This document shows, one piece after another, positions 26,226 to 35,907 of a stretch of DNA of 64,000 bases. The notes under the pieces are model-generated. The model was not told where the DNA came from and did no database searches. It was given only the letters and a program-made list of their open reading frames with translations. Position 1 is the stretch's first letter. Each line of letters begins with the position of its first letter. The stretch spans positions 434,001-498,000 of the forward strand of contig JAVBOH010000008.1 in NCBI GenBank assembly GCA_031550725.1, written 5' to 3'. The DNA is from UBA946 sp031550725. GTDB taxonomy: Bacteria; Bacillota; Clostridia; Oscillospirales; Ruminococcaceae. A program made the translations under genes and the position numbers.

Positions 26226-27896
26226 ATGGCTTCCAGCTTTATGGGACTTTATGTTCAGAGAGATGCTTTGCAGGTTTCTCAGAAATCTCTTGATATTGTA
26301 GGTAATAATATTTCAAATATAGAAACTAAGGGCTATACCAGACAGCGTGTCGATGTTAAATCCGTTGTCAATAACCAAAGTAACCTTATGTATAACACTA
26401 GTGTTGGTCTTGCTGGTCAGGGTGTTGAACCTGTCGGTGTTGCTCAGATTCGTGATATGATTCTTGATAAAAAGGTCAGGACTTATACAAGTGATACAAT
26501 GAATATTGGTATTAAGGTATCTGTTTTATCCGATATTGAAGATGCTCTTGACAACATTGAATCAGAATCTGCAGGCTTTAATGCTATCCTTAGCAAGTTT
26601 AAAGCATCGCTGCAAAGCTTTTCTGCTGATAATGCTAATCGTCAGGAAGTTGCTAATATTGCACAAAGCTCTGCTAAGGCTGTTGTTGAATACCTTAACT
26701 CATATGATTCCCGTCTTACTGTCATTTCTGAACAGACTCTTGATGATACTAAAAAAGTTGCTACCCGCATAAACTCTATTCTTTCCGAAATGGGAAGTCT
26801 TAATAAACAGCTTACCGACAGTTATATTAATATGAACTACTTTGATATGACTTTTGACGGTTTTCAGGTTCAAAATCAATATGGTCCTCTTGAACTAAAA
26901 GACCAGATGAATCTTCTTATGGATGAACTTTCACAGTATTGTGATATTGATTTTAAAGAGGAGTATAACGGTTCTTATACTGTTTCTATGGCTGGTGTTA
27001 CTGTTGTTAAGGATAAATACTACGAGCAGATTGCGATGATTAATGAGGATGACCAGTCTAATACTGACCCAGATCCTTTGAACATGGGATTTGTTATCAC
27101 AAGAACCTGCACTGACGAAAACTTGCGTATGGATGCTGCTGCGTGGAAAAAAGCAGGTGCAACACCTGAACTAAGAAAAGATTTTATCATCAATAATACA
27201 GCTATTACTGTTGATATTACAGATGATATTGCTGGTGGCTCATTAAGAGGCTACTTAGATGCCTATAACGGAAACGGATATTTCTCTGCCGGAAACAATG
27301 AATATCAGGGTATTGAATATTACAGAAGTATGCTTAACTGCATGGCTAAGTCCATTGCTGAAGAATTTAATGCCATATTTGAAACTGATTTCGGATTTAA
27401 AGTGTTTACCTATGGCGATCCGGACGGAAATTTTGATAATGCTGCTGAAACCCTAAGAATTTCAGCTGAATGGCTTAAAGACCCTATCCTTATTTCAAAG
27501 CCTTCTAAGTTTAATGGCGGCGATGACACATGGACTGAACTCGATAACACTTATATTCAGAAGATGCTGGGCGTTTTTACTAAGGAACATACTTATTCTG
27601 ATGGTACAGCAAAGGGTACAGTTCCTTTGAAATATACTCTTGAAAAATTCTCACAGAATATTAACGATGAACTCGGCAGTCAGGTTGAATATGAAACCAA
27701 CATCCTTAAAACAAATAATATCATGCTCGCAAGCGTTGAAACCGCTCGTGATGAGGTTATGGGCGTTTCAATGGACGAAGAAGGTGTTAATATGCTTAAT
27801 TACCAGAAATGGTATGCTGCTATTGCACGTATGATTAATACTCTTGATGAGGCACTTGATAAGCTTATCAATGGCACAGGCAAGGTTGGAATGTAA
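26226..27896 (+). CDS. flgK: Flagellar hook-associated protein 1
   Basis: Forms the first hook-filament junction ring. The N-terminus carries the rod/hook-type segment with SLDIVGNNISNIETKGYTRQRVD; the C-terminus (VNMLNYQKWYAAIARMINTLDEALDKLIN) is the coiled D0 helix typical of FlgK. At 556 residues it is within family range. AAAGGA precedes the ATG. Confidence 0.95.
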   Translation: MASSFMGLYVQRDALQVSQKSLDIVGNNISNIETKGYTRQRVDVKSVVNNQSNLMYNTSVGLAGQGVEPVGVAQIRDMILDKKVRTYTSDTMNIGIKVSVLSDIEDALDNIESESAGFNAILSKFKASLQSFSADNANRQEVANIAQSSAKAVVEYLNSYDSRLTVISEQTLDDTKKVATRINSILSEMGSLNKQLTDSYINMNYFDMTFDGFQVQNQYGPLELKDQMNLLMDELSQYCDIDFKEEYNGSYTVSMAGVTVVKDKYYEQIAMINEDDQSNTDPDPLNMGFVITRTCTDENLRMDAAAWKKAGATPELRKDFIINNTAITVDITDDIAGGSLRGYLDAYNGNGYFSAGNNEYQGIEYYRSMLNCMAKSIAEEFNAIFETDFGFKVFTYGDPDGNFDNAAETLRISAEWLKDPILISKPSKFNGGDDTWTELDNTYIQKMLGVFTKEHTYSDGTAKGTVPLKYTLEKFSQNINDELGSQVEYETNILKTNNIMLASVETARDEVMGVSMDEEGVNMLNYQKWYAAIARMINTLDEALDKLINGTGKVGM

Positions 27897-27922
27897 TTTA
27901 AAATCAGGAGGTTTGATTTGAT

Positions 27923-28918
27923 ATGAGAGTTACTAATAGTATTCAAAATAGAATGTATCTTAAAAACACAAATGCTAACTTGGAAAATATGCTGAATTCT
28001 ATGAACAGGATGATTACAAACAAAGCTTATACCCGTGTTTCACAGGATTCTATCAATGCATCTAAGGCGATGACAACAAGGCGTCAGCTTTCTAACCTTG
28101 CAATGTATGAGGATAACCTCAATACTGCTTATGAGCTTTTTACAAGCGCAGAAGTAAACCTTTACGAAATAAATAACAAGTATGTAAACAATATTCTTCC
28201 TAAGATGGAACAGGCTGTCAATTCCACTTACTCCGCTGAAGAACGTGCTTCTATTGGACTTGAACTTGATGAAATCGCAAATCACTTCCTTAGCATTATG
28301 AACTCCGATTTCGCTGAACGTCAGATGTTCGGCGGCACAAGCAACGGTGCTACTCCTTTTACCGCCGAGGTTGATGCTAACGGAAGAACCGTTGTTTATT
28401 ATAATGGTGACCCAGTTGATAGTTATGATGACCCTAAAAGCTTTAATGGCTCAAACCCAATTTTTGTTGATATTGGGTTGGGTATTAAATATGATGATGA
28501 TTATAATGTTGACCCTCAGACTGCTATGGATATTTCCCTGAATGGTGCTGAAATGACAGGATGCGGTGTTGATGCTCAAGGTTACAGCAAAAATATGATT
28601 CAGCTTCTTTTCGACACTGCTGCTGCCTGCAGAGATAATGACCCTGATAAAATTAATGCATTAATTGACAAGGTTACTGCTGCTAACGGCACTGTTCTTT
28701 CTGCTATTACTGTTCTTGGTTCAAAATACAGCAGTGTTGAATTCTATCTGGATAAAAATGATGATTATGAATATAGCCTGCTTGAACGTCAGAATGATGT
28801 TGAGGGTGTTGACTTTAACGAGGAAATCAGTAAGTATGAATCTCTCGATGCATCCTATCAGGCTGCTCTTAAGCTCAGCTCTAAGGTTTTGCCAAGAAGT
28901 ATTTTCGATTTCGTTTAA
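27923..28918 (+). CDS. flgL: Flagellar hook-associated protein 3
   Basis: Second junction protein between hook and filament. The flagellin-like N-terminal domain begins MRVTNSIQNRMYLKNTNANL and contains YTRVSQDSINASKAM; the C-terminus (YQAALKLSSKVLPRSIFDFV) is a flagellin-type helix. 331 residues. Follows flgK by 26 bases with AGGAGG upstream. Confidence 0.93.
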   Translation: MRVTNSIQNRMYLKNTNANLENMLNSMNRMITNKAYTRVSQDSINASKAMTTRRQLSNLAMYEDNLNTAYELFTSAEVNLYEINNKYVNNILPKMEQAVNSTYSAEERASIGLELDEIANHFLSIMNSDFAERQMFGGTSNGATPFTAEVDANGRTVVYYNGDPVDSYDDPKSFNGSNPIFVDIGLGIKYDDDYNVDPQTAMDISLNGAEMTGCGVDAQGYSKNMIQLLFDTAAACRDNDPDKINALIDKVTAANGTVLSAITVLGSKYSSVEFYLDKNDDYEYSLLERQNDVEGVDFNEEISKYESLDASYQAALKLSSKVLPRSIFDFV

Positions 28919-28957
28919 TTTGACATTTTATAAATTTTCCTAAGGAGGACGATGAAT

Positions 28958-29572
28958 ATGGATCAGTTACTTAGTATAAAATCTATCCCAATTGAGATTG
29001 AGGTTAATGTACAGCGTGCAGAACTTAAGCATATTCAGGATAAGGTTAAAAATTTACCTACTATTAATGTTACAAGGCAAAATAATGCTGTTCAGCTTCA
29101 AGCTGCCCCTCTGACTATTAATGTGGGCAGCGGCAGTGCTGCTAGATTTGATACTTTTAGTCAGTCAGAGCTATCAGATACTATTAAGCTGACTTATGAG
29201 GGTGTGGCTAGATTGGGCGCAAACGAAAACGGCGGTAATGTATCAAGCAATAATGTTTCACATGGCAGCAGCCATCATATTAAAGCTCAGAAAGCGTCTA
29301 AATCAATTGAATCTGTACTGAATTCACTGCCTAAAACTCATAATAATTCAGTTGTAAGCTTTGATAACGGTAAATTAAGCGTGAATTATTCAATGGACGG
29401 CTCGGATTCTGGATTTATGCTTGATGAGAGTCAGTTTGAGTTCATCCCAGGAAAGATTGAAGTCATTATTAATCAGATGCCGGGGATTGAAATTGAATAT
29501 CTTGGCGATCCTCTTTACTTCCCTAGAAGTGCTGACCCTAACTATGAACCACTTGTTGATACTTTAGCATAG
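28958..29572 (+). CDS. DUF6470 (YviE-like) protein of the flagellar cluster
   Basis: A 204-residue soluble protein in the slot held by yviE between flgL and fliW in Bacillus. It starts DQLLSIKSIPIEIEVNVQRA, matching the short repeat seen in that family, and has a beta-rich C-terminus (FEFIPGKIEVIINQMPGIEI). Function unknown. ATG 28958 is preferred over 28952 because GGAGG is then nine bases away. Confidence 0.75.
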   Translation: MDQLLSIKSIPIEIEVNVQRAELKHIQDKVKNLPTINVTRQNNAVQLQAAPLTINVGSGSAARFDTFSQSELSDTIKLTYEGVARLGANENGGNVSSNNVSHGSSHHIKAQKASKSIESVLNSLPKTHNNSVVSFDNGKLSVNYSMDGSDSGFMLDESQFEFIPGKIEVIINQMPGIEIEYLGDPLYFPRSADPNYEPLVDTLA

Positions 29573-29639
29573 TATTATATAGCGGTGTGTTAGCTTTAAT
29601 ACTCACTATATTCAATAAATAAAAAAGGATGTCGCTGTT

Positions 29640-30074
29640 ATGAATATTGTAACAAGAGATTTCGGTGAAATTGATATCGCTCAGAATGATATTATTAGAT
29701 TTCCAAATGGTTTGTTCTCTTTCGAGGATGAACATGAGTTTGTTCTCCTGTCACCGCTTGGGCAGAACATATATCCGATGTGGCTGCAGTCTGTAAGCAA
29801 TTCTGATTTATGCCTTATCGTGTTCAATCCGCTTGATTTTGATGCGGGATATCGTGTTACCGTTGATAAGGTTGATTTGGAGTGCGTTGATATTAATGAA
29901 GCTGATGCAATCGATTATCTTGTTATCGCTGTTATTCCACAGGATGTCAAGGAGTCTGTTGTTAATCTTAAAGCTCCTATTGTTATTAATTCCACTAAAA
30001 ATATTGCCGTTCAGGTTATCACTGCCGAGGATTACCCAATAAGGCACCCTGCTTTTGCAAAGGAGGAATCATAA
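29640..30074 (+). CDS. fliW: Flagellar assembly factor FliW
   Basis: Binds CsrA and, in Bacillus, flagellin, releasing CsrA to repress flagellin translation once cytoplasmic flagellin runs out. The signatures IRFPNGLFSFEDEHEFVL and NLKAPIVINS are clear; 144 residues is full length. Its stop overlaps the csrA start (TAATG), coupling the two partners. Confidence 0.94.
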   Translation: MNIVTRDFGEIDIAQNDIIRFPNGLFSFEDEHEFVLLSPLGQNIYPMWLQSVSNSDLCLIVFNPLDFDAGYRVTVDKVDLECVDINEADAIDYLVIAVIPQDVKESVVNLKAPIVINSTKNIAVQVITAEDYPIRHPAFAKEES

Positions 30075-30328
30075 TGCTGGTTCTGACTCGTAAAAAAAAT
30101 GAGGGATTTGTTATCGGCGACAATATTAAAATTACTGTTGTTGATGTGTCAAGAGATCGTGTTAAAATTGGTATTGATGCTCCTGCTGATATCAAAATTA
30201 TCAGAGCAGAGCTTTATGATACCGAAAAATTTAATATGCAGGCTGCTATCGGCAAACATTCGTCAAGTCTTTTAGAAGATTTGGCTGCATCAAGAAAAAA
30301 TATTAACTCAAATACAAATAATCAGTAA
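30074..30328 (+). CDS. csrA: Carbon storage/translational regulator CsrA
   Basis: RNA-binding repressor that covers GGA motifs in target leaders. MLVLTRKKNEGFVIGDNIKI and VKIGIDAPADIKIIRAELY are the classic strands. Its 84 residues include a tail slightly longer than in E. coli CsrA, as usual in Firmicutes with FliW. AAAGGAGG lies inside fliW just before the overlap start. Confidence 0.96.
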   Translation: MLVLTRKKNEGFVIGDNIKITVVDVSRDRVKIGIDAPADIKIIRAELYDTEKFNMQAAIGKHSSSLLEDLAASRKNINSNTNNQ

Positions 30329-30341
30329 AGGACGTGTTTTT

Positions 30342-32645
30342 ATGGGCACTACATCATCAGCTTCTTCTACTTCAGCTTCGTCAACCATGTCTAATTTAAA
30401 CAGAATGGCAGGTCTTGCTTCAGGTCTTGATACAGAAAGTCTTGTTAAAGCTATGGCTGCCAACAGCTTGAAAAGATATAATAGAAAAGCTTCAAAACTC
30501 CAAACTTTACAGTGGAAACAGGAGGCTTACCGTAATCAGATTACTACACTTAAATCTTTCAGTGACAAGTATCTGACTGCTACTTCAAAGACTTCTCTTA
30601 TGCTTTCATCCAGTTTGTCAAAGAAACTCGCAACATCTTCTAACAACTTGGTTGGAGTTTCTGCAACAGGCAGTGCTAAGGAGGCTACTTATACTATTAC
30701 CTCCTCTACTGCTGCTACTAAATCTTCATTAACTAGTGCTAGCAATATCATGAATTCCAATGTTAAACTTGATTTTTCTAAATTTGATGTTGCTGATAAG
30801 CTTAGTGCTGCGAATACTGCTTTAGATAAAGCTCAGGGCAAGTATAACACTGCTGCATATGACTTTGGCAGCAAATCACTTGATTATGCTGATTTCATGA
30901 TTGATTTTGCTAAGGAGGGCAGTTTCACAGATGCTTTTGCCAGCAAGTATGGCGGAACTTCATGGGAAGAAGCTTATAACGGTTTAAAGGCTCAGCTTGA
31001 TGAGGCAGACCCGACTGCTGATAATACTGAATTGTATAAAAAGATTTCCGAGTTCGCTGGTGATATTCAGAAAAATGTAAGCGATGCCGATATAAAGGAG
31101 TCTGCTAATACTGCTCCAGTTGATGCTTTGATAAAAAGTGAAAGTGCTTTAAAAACTGCTAAAACTAATCTTGAAGATGCTACAAAAGCACAGAAAACTG
31201 CTGAAACTAATAATACTAAGGGACTTACAACTGATATTAAGGTTACTTTGGACGGTAAAACTAAAACTATTAGTCTTTCAGGTGTTAAGAGCAGCGAAGA
31301 TGCTAAGAGCCAGTTTATTAGTGACCTCAACAGTGCATTTGGTTTGACAGGTGAGGGTAAAAATACATTTGCACTTGATGAAAATGGTAATTTGTCATAT
31401 AAAAATAACGAGGAAGATGGTATACACCATACATTCAGCGTTGGCTATAATACAACTGTTGGTTTGGCTAATACCGTTTATGGTGACGTATCTGCAAATG
31501 ATTCAATCGGTTCTATCAGCTTTGGCACACCACTTGAATTTGTTACTGGTGAAGACGGCAAAAAGACTTGCTCATTAAATGTTAATGGTAAGGACTTCTC
31601 GTTTACTGCTGATACAAGTGTTACCACTATGATGAATACTATCAACAACGCTAATCTTGGCGTTAAGATGACTTTCTCAAGCTTTAACCAGTCATTTAAG
31701 CTTGAGTCTACTGAAACTGGTGCTAATAACGAGATTAATGTTTCCGGTTCTTTGGCTGATTCATTGTTCGGTACAGGTGCTACTCGTGTTGAGGGTCAAA
31801 ATTCAAAGATTACTATTTCCGCAGACGGCGGCGAAGAAGCAACCTATACAAGTTCAAGTAATATTTTCACATTTGATGGTACTTCTATTGATGTTTCTAA
31901 GCTCGGTACTTTCGAAGCTGGTGTTAATGGTGCAGAGGCTGTCACTGTTTCTACTACTAAGGATATTAGTGGTACTAAGGAGTTTATTGTTAATTTCATT
32001 AATGATTACAACACTTTGATTGAGGGTATTCGTAAGGAAATGACAACCTCACGTCCTAAGTCAAATGGTTCATTCTATGATCCACTTACCGAAGATCAGC
32101 GTAACGAAATGACAACTGAAGAAATTGATAAGTGGGAAAGTCAGGCTAAGGTTGGTTTGCTTTATCAGGACAGCTACCTTAACAACGTTCTTATGGATCT
32201 TCAGAATACAATGTCTAAGGCTTATGGCGGTATGACACTTGCTGACATGGGTATCAAGTCTAAGGACTGGACTGATTACGGCAAGCTTTCTATCGACGAA
32301 GATAAGCTTGACAAATTCCTTATGGAAAACAGTGAAAAGGCTACTGACTTCTTTACTAACATTAATGAGGGTCTTGGCAGAAGATTATCAACTACAATTG
32401 ATAAGGCTATTTCCACTACTTCTGGTAAGGTGGGCTATCTTTCTGGATTTGCTGGTGTCGCAAACACTGGTACTGACAAGAAAAATGCGCTTTATAACGA
32501 AATTAGCTCTCTCCAGAAGGTTGTTTCTGATCTTAAGACAAGATATGAAAAGGAAATGGAACGTTACTGGAGCAGATTTACTACTCTTGAAACTTATATT
32601 AGTAAAATGAACTCACAGTCAAGTATTTTTAACAGTGATTATTAA
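30342..32645 (+). CDS. fliD: Flagellar cap protein FliD
   Basis: Caps the filament and helps flagellin fold onto the tip. The N-terminus shows MAGLASGLDTESLVKAMA and the C-terminus the coiled helix VVSDLKTRYEKEMERYWSRFTTLETYIS, both FliD signatures; the IDxxISxLxx-type middle is replaced by a long Ala/Thr/Lys-rich insertion near residues 170-310, which makes the protein large at 767 residues. Flagellin would normally lie just upstream in this cluster but is absent. Confidence 0.93.
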   Translation: MGTTSSASSTSASSTMSNLNRMAGLASGLDTESLVKAMAANSLKRYNRKASKLQTLQWKQEAYRNQITTLKSFSDKYLTATSKTSLMLSSSLSKKLATSSNNLVGVSATGSAKEATYTITSSTAATKSSLTSASNIMNSNVKLDFSKFDVADKLSAANTALDKAQGKYNTAAYDFGSKSLDYADFMIDFAKEGSFTDAFASKYGGTSWEEAYNGLKAQLDEADPTADNTELYKKISEFAGDIQKNVSDADIKESANTAPVDALIKSESALKTAKTNLEDATKAQKTAETNNTKGLTTDIKVTLDGKTKTISLSGVKSSEDAKSQFISDLNSAFGLTGEGKNTFALDENGNLSYKNNEEDGIHHTFSVGYNTTVGLANTVYGDVSANDSIGSISFGTPLEFVTGEDGKKTCSLNVNGKDFSFTADTSVTTMMNTINNANLGVKMTFSSFNQSFKLESTETGANNEINVSGSLADSLFGTGATRVEGQNSKITISADGGEEATYTSSSNIFTFDGTSIDVSKLGTFEAGVNGAEAVTVSTTKDISGTKEFIVNFINDYNTLIEGIRKEMTTSRPKSNGSFYDPLTEDQRNEMTTEEIDKWESQAKVGLLYQDSYLNNVLMDLQNTMSKAYGGMTLADMGIKSKDWTDYGKLSIDEDKLDKFLMENSEKATDFFTNINEGLGRRLSTTIDKAISTTSGKVGYLSGFAGVANTGTDKKNALYNEISSLQKVVSDLKTRYEKEMERYWSRFTTLETYISKMNSQSSIFNSDY

Positions 32646-32691
32646 GATTATTTACCTTAATCGTTACGTTTTGTAAAGGATGGCTATTACA

Positions 32692-33057
32692 ATGATTCAA
32701 AATCCATACCAGAAATTTATGCAGCAAACTGTTACCACTATGACGCCTGCCGAGCTGCTGCTCGCTCTGTATGACAAAGCAATCCTTGAGCTTAATAAAA
32801 GTATTCTTTATATTGAACAGAATGACATCCAGAAAGCACACAGCTCACTTCGCAGAGTTAGTGATATTGTTGAGGCTCTTGATGGCAGTTTGAAAGTCAA
32901 ATACGAAATCACTGAGCATTTGTCAAATATGTATAAATATTTCCGTGAACAGCTTACTCGTGCTAATGTGAGAAAAGATACTAAAATCATTAAGGATTTA
33001 ATTCCAATGTTTACCGAAATCCGTGATGCTTTTGCTGAGGCTAATAAAAGTGCGTGA
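32692..33057 (+). CDS. fliS: Flagellin export chaperone FliS
   Basis: Helical chaperone that keeps flagellin from polymerising in the cytoplasm. NPYQKFMQQTVTTMTPAELLLALYDKAI is the family N-terminus. The start is set at ATG 32692, with AAAGGATGG eight bases upstream, rather than ATG 32680, which overlaps that site. 121 residues. Confidence 0.94.
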   Translation: MIQNPYQKFMQQTVTTMTPAELLLALYDKAILELNKSILYIEQNDIQKAHSSLRRVSDIVEALDGSLKVKYEITEHLSNMYKYFREQLTRANVRKDTKIIKDLIPMFTEIRDAFAEANKSA

Positions 33058-33093
33058 CTAATCTCCGCTTAGGACATCAAGAACTTTAATAAT

Positions 33094-33124
33094 GAAAAGC
33101 ATGGTATTATATACCATGCTTTTC
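33094..33124. repeat. Perfect 14-bp hairpin between fliS and the next gene
   Basis: Arms 33094-33107 and 33111-33124 with a three-base loop; no T tract. May stabilise the fliS mRNA end or partly terminate. Confidence 0.6.
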
Positions 33125-33157
33125 ATAAATATTTACGACTGGAGGATGGGCATTTCT

Positions 33158-33625
33158 ATGAATAAGAAACTCATTGAGCTTATGGATAAAAAAATATCTG
33201 AGCTCCAGCGTTTTAATGAAATAACCAACGACATGCTCTATGAAGATATTGATGGTGTTGGTCAGATTATTGAGGAACGTGAAAAAATCGTTGCTAATGT
33301 TGAGGGTATTTCTGTCGAGATTAAACAATACATAAGTGAACAGTCGATGGAGCATCAGGCTCAGATTAAGGCTCTTTTTAAGTTCGAGGATATCGGTGAG
33401 ATTAATGATGATTTAGCTAAGCTGCAGGATAAAATTTTCGAACAGCATCAGCTAAAAGAATTAATCAAGGAAAATGATGGCAGCGTTGTAGGTCGCCTTA
33501 AGGCTATGCAAAGTGAACTTATCGCTGAGATGGGGGCTGCATCAAAGGCGAAGAAAGTCGCTGATTATTTTTCACAGACTTCAATTGACCTTAGTAAAGG
33601 GTCACGCTTTAATACCTCAAATTAG
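33158..33625 (+). CDS. FliT/FlgN-like helical protein of the flagellar cluster
   Basis: 155 residues, almost all helical and charged (KKLIELMDKKISELQRFNEI at the start), directly after fliS where many Firmicutes encode FliT-like chaperones for FliD. Sequence identity is too low to name it by eye. ATG 33158 follows GGAGGATGGG; earlier ATGs overlap the ribosome binding site or the hairpin. Its C-terminal tail (SQTSIDLSKGSRFNTSN) resembles that of FlgN-type chaperones. Confidence 0.65.
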   Translation: MNKKLIELMDKKISELQRFNEITNDMLYEDIDGVGQIIEEREKIVANVEGISVEIKQYISEQSMEHQAQIKALFKFEDIGEINDDLAKLQDKIFEQHQLKELIKENDGSVVGRLKAMQSELIAEMGAASKAKKVADYFSQTSIDLSKGSRFNTSN

Positions 33626-33673
33626 TTTTTGTGGTCTGCCTTTGTTTTTTACTTAGGCAGACTTTATAATGAT

Positions 33674-33750
33674 GTGCCTGTAGCTCAGCTGGATAGAGCG
33701 ACAGACTCCGACTCTGTAGGCCGCAGGTTCGACTCCTGTCAGGCACACCA
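33674..33750 (+). tRNA. tRNA-Arg (anticodon CCG)
   Basis: 77 bases with all four stems: acceptor GTGCCTG/CAGGCAC, D stem GCTC/GAGC, anticodon stem ACAGA/TCTGT around loop CTCCGAC (anticodon CCG, reads CGG), T stem GCAGG/CCTGT with TTCGACT loop. CCA is encoded (33748-33750). Confidence 0.96.
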
Positions 33751-33756
33751 ATGAAA

Positions 33757-33800
33757 AGCGGTTACATGAAAATTAATTCATGTAACCGCTAGTTTTATTT
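33757..33800. terminator. Bidirectional terminator between tRNA-Arg and nadB
   Basis: Perfect 14-bp stem (33757-33770 with 33777-33790) followed by AGTTTTATTTTA on the plus strand and by a TTTTCAT on the minus strand. Confidence 0.75.
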
Positions 33801-35278
33801 TATATAACTTCCTTCAAAATCAAATATGCAACTGTACATAATGATTTCGCTTCAACATAATTATGATCGATAATATAGTTGCCGCTTTCAAGTAAATTCT
33901 TTATTTCTGATATACGTTCAAAGCCTTGAAGTGCCTCTTTCATATCAGGAATTACAAAATATGACTTCTGCATGATGTGCCTTATTTCTGTGCGCAGACC
34001 TTGTGGAATTGCTTTTGCATCTTCATTAAAAGTAAACTTATAATCTTCAAGGCTATCACTTGTTACAATGGAATTCTGTGACTTTTCAGCGATATCCAAT
34101 GCCGCCTGTCTGCCAAACACAAGTGCCTCGAGCAGCGAATTTGATGCTAGTCTGTTGTTTCCATGGACACCAGTATGAGAACACTCGCCGACTGCATAAA
34201 GTCCGTCAATTGATGTGCATGACTTTGTATTAACATTTATACCGCCCATCAGGTAATGCTGACATGGATATATCGGAATACGGTCCTTTGTCATGTCAAT
34301 GCCCTGTTCAAGCAGATATTTGTATATCATTGGGAAACGTTTCTTTAAAAAGTCCGCATCCTTATGTGTTATGTCAAGATAAAATTCGTCCGACTCAATA
34401 CGTTTTGCTTCCATCACAATAGAGTGCGAAACAACATCACGAGGTGCAAGCTCAAGGCGTTCATCATAATTATGCATGAAACGCTCGCCGTCTTTATTAA
34501 GCAAATATGCTCCCTCGCCACGGACAGCCTCGGATATCAAAAAGCATTCCCTTGAATCCTCTTTCATGTTGCTGAATGCTGTTGGATGAAACTGAACAAG
34601 TGACAAATTTTTTATATCCGCCCCCAAATCATAGGAAAGTGATATGCCGTCACCTGTGGCAATTGCAGAGTTAGTTGTATACTCATAAACCCTGCCAATA
34701 CCGCCAGTCGCAATCACCATGTAGCGTGAGCAGTATGTATCATGCTCGCCGTTTAAACTGATATCACAGGCAAAACCTGTTGACAAACCTGTCCCTGTCT
34801 TTTTAATTCGGCATAATAGTGCCTGTTCTAAGACAGTAACATTAGGCAGCGCTTTTACAGCAGCCTGCAGTTTAGTTGTTATCTCAAATCCTGTTGAATC
34901 CTTGTGATGAAAAATACGTCTGCGTGAATGCCCACCCTCAAGCGTACGGTGCAGCTCGCCATCCTCATCCTTATCAAAGTCAACACCTAGGTTGAGTATT
35001 GTTTCTATCTCACTTGCAGCCTCGTTTACAAGCACCTTAATGGAGTCAGGATTATTCTTAAAACCTCCTGCAACCAAGGTGTCATTTGTATGGAGCTGAA
35101 CATTGTCATCTGTTGGCTTATAAACAGCCGCAATGCCGCCTTGTGCAAGTGCGGAGTTGCATAATATAAGGTCTCGCTTTGTTATAAGCAGTATTTTAAA
35201 ATGAGGCGGCAGATTAAGAGCGGTATAAAGTCCGCCTGCTCCTGTTCCTGCAATAATGACGTCATAGTTGTTTGCCAT
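33800..35278 (-). CDS. nadB: L-aspartate oxidase
   Basis: FAD enzyme oxidising aspartate to iminoaspartate, first step of NAD synthesis. Rossmann start DVIIAGTGAGGLYTAL, ALAQGGIAAV, LEGGHSRRRI and the C-terminal GGI.....S.IDGLYAVGECSHTGVHGNNRLASNS are all characteristic of NadB, the last part separating it from succinate dehydrogenase. 492 residues. Usually clustered with nadA and nadC, which are not in the window; here it stands alone between a tRNA and an XRE regulator. Confidence 0.92.
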   Translation of the reverse strand: MANNYDVIIAGTGAGGLYTALNLPPHFKILLITKRDLILCNSALAQGGIAAVYKPTDDNVQLHTNDTLVAGGFKNNPDSIKVLVNEAASEIETILNLGVDFDKDEDGELHRTLEGGHSRRRIFHHKDSTGFEITTKLQAAVKALPNVTVLEQALLCRIKKTGTGLSTGFACDISLNGEHDTYCSRYMVIATGGIGRVYEYTTNSAIATGDGISLSYDLGADIKNLSLVQFHPTAFSNMKEDSRECFLISEAVRGEGAYLLNKDGERFMHNYDERLELAPRDVVSHSIVMEAKRIESDEFYLDITHKDADFLKKRFPMIYKYLLEQGIDMTKDRIPIYPCQHYLMGGINVNTKSCTSIDGLYAVGECSHTGVHGNNRLASNSLLEALVFGRQAALDIAEKSQNSIVTSDSLEDYKFTFNEDAKAIPQGLRTEIRHIMQKSYFVIPDMKEALQGFERISEIKNLLESGNYIIDHNYVEAKSLCTVAYLILKEVI

Positions 35279-35423
35279 ATCAAATTATCTTCTTTCCCCA
35301 TGTAATAATCTTAAGTATTTTGCATAAATACAGATACTTATTTTATTATAACACATACCATAAAAAAATGCAAATACTGATAAAAAATTATCAATTAAAA
35401 GTGATAGGCTTTATAGAATAAAA

Positions 35424-35482
35424 AACAGAGGCACTTTCATATACTAATCATTGATTAATATTTTATAAAAGTAACCTCTGTT
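35424..35482 (-). terminator. Hairpin downstream of the XRE regulator
   Basis: Eight-bp stem (35424-35431 with 35475-35482) with a long loop; TTTTT follows on the minus strand. Confidence 0.5.
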
Positions 35483-35514
35483 AAAAGATAGTATTAATGC
35501 AAAATTCAAGACAT

Positions 35515-35739
35515 TTATTGCTTTTTTCTTCGATATGGATTTTTTGTGTCAGTAATACCCATTAGGTAATCAACGCTGGTGTCATAAAAATATGCCAGTT
35601 TTTCCATTGTTGGTAATGACGGTGATAATTCGCCTGTTTCATATCGTGAGTATGTTTGCTGTGTAACATTCAAATACTCTGCAAGCTGTTTTTGTATTAA
35701 ATCACTGTCTTCCCTCAAATCACGTATTCTGAGTTTCAT
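35515..35739 (-). CDS. XRE-family helix-turn-helix regulator
   Basis: Seventy-four residues consisting of a single Cro/CI helix-turn-helix: LREDSDLIQKQLAEYLNVTQ, then QTYSRYETGELSPSLPTMEK and a C-terminal VDYLMGITD. DNA-binding dimer; target unknown. ATG 35739 chosen because GGGAG is nine bases upstream; a TTG at 35745 is too close. The gene is expressed away from spoVAC. Confidence 0.88.
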   Translation of the reverse strand: MKLRIRDLREDSDLIQKQLAEYLNVTQQTYSRYETGELSPSLPTMEKLAYFYDTSVDYLMGITDTKNPYRRKKQ

Positions 35740-35907
35740 TAGCAATCTCTCCCAAATTAATATACCATTATTTATATTATGACACAGTTTTTCAACAGAT
35801 AATGAATATACACGATATTAGAATAGCGTTTTTTCTAGGTAATATCTGGCGTCGTGACATTATTTTACATAATGGTATATTATGGAATATATCTAATGCT
35901 GTTAACA

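Noticed and set aside
31067..31330. Minus-strand open frame within fliD
   Set aside because: Shadow of the Ala/Thr/Lys-rich insertion, no ribosome binding site.
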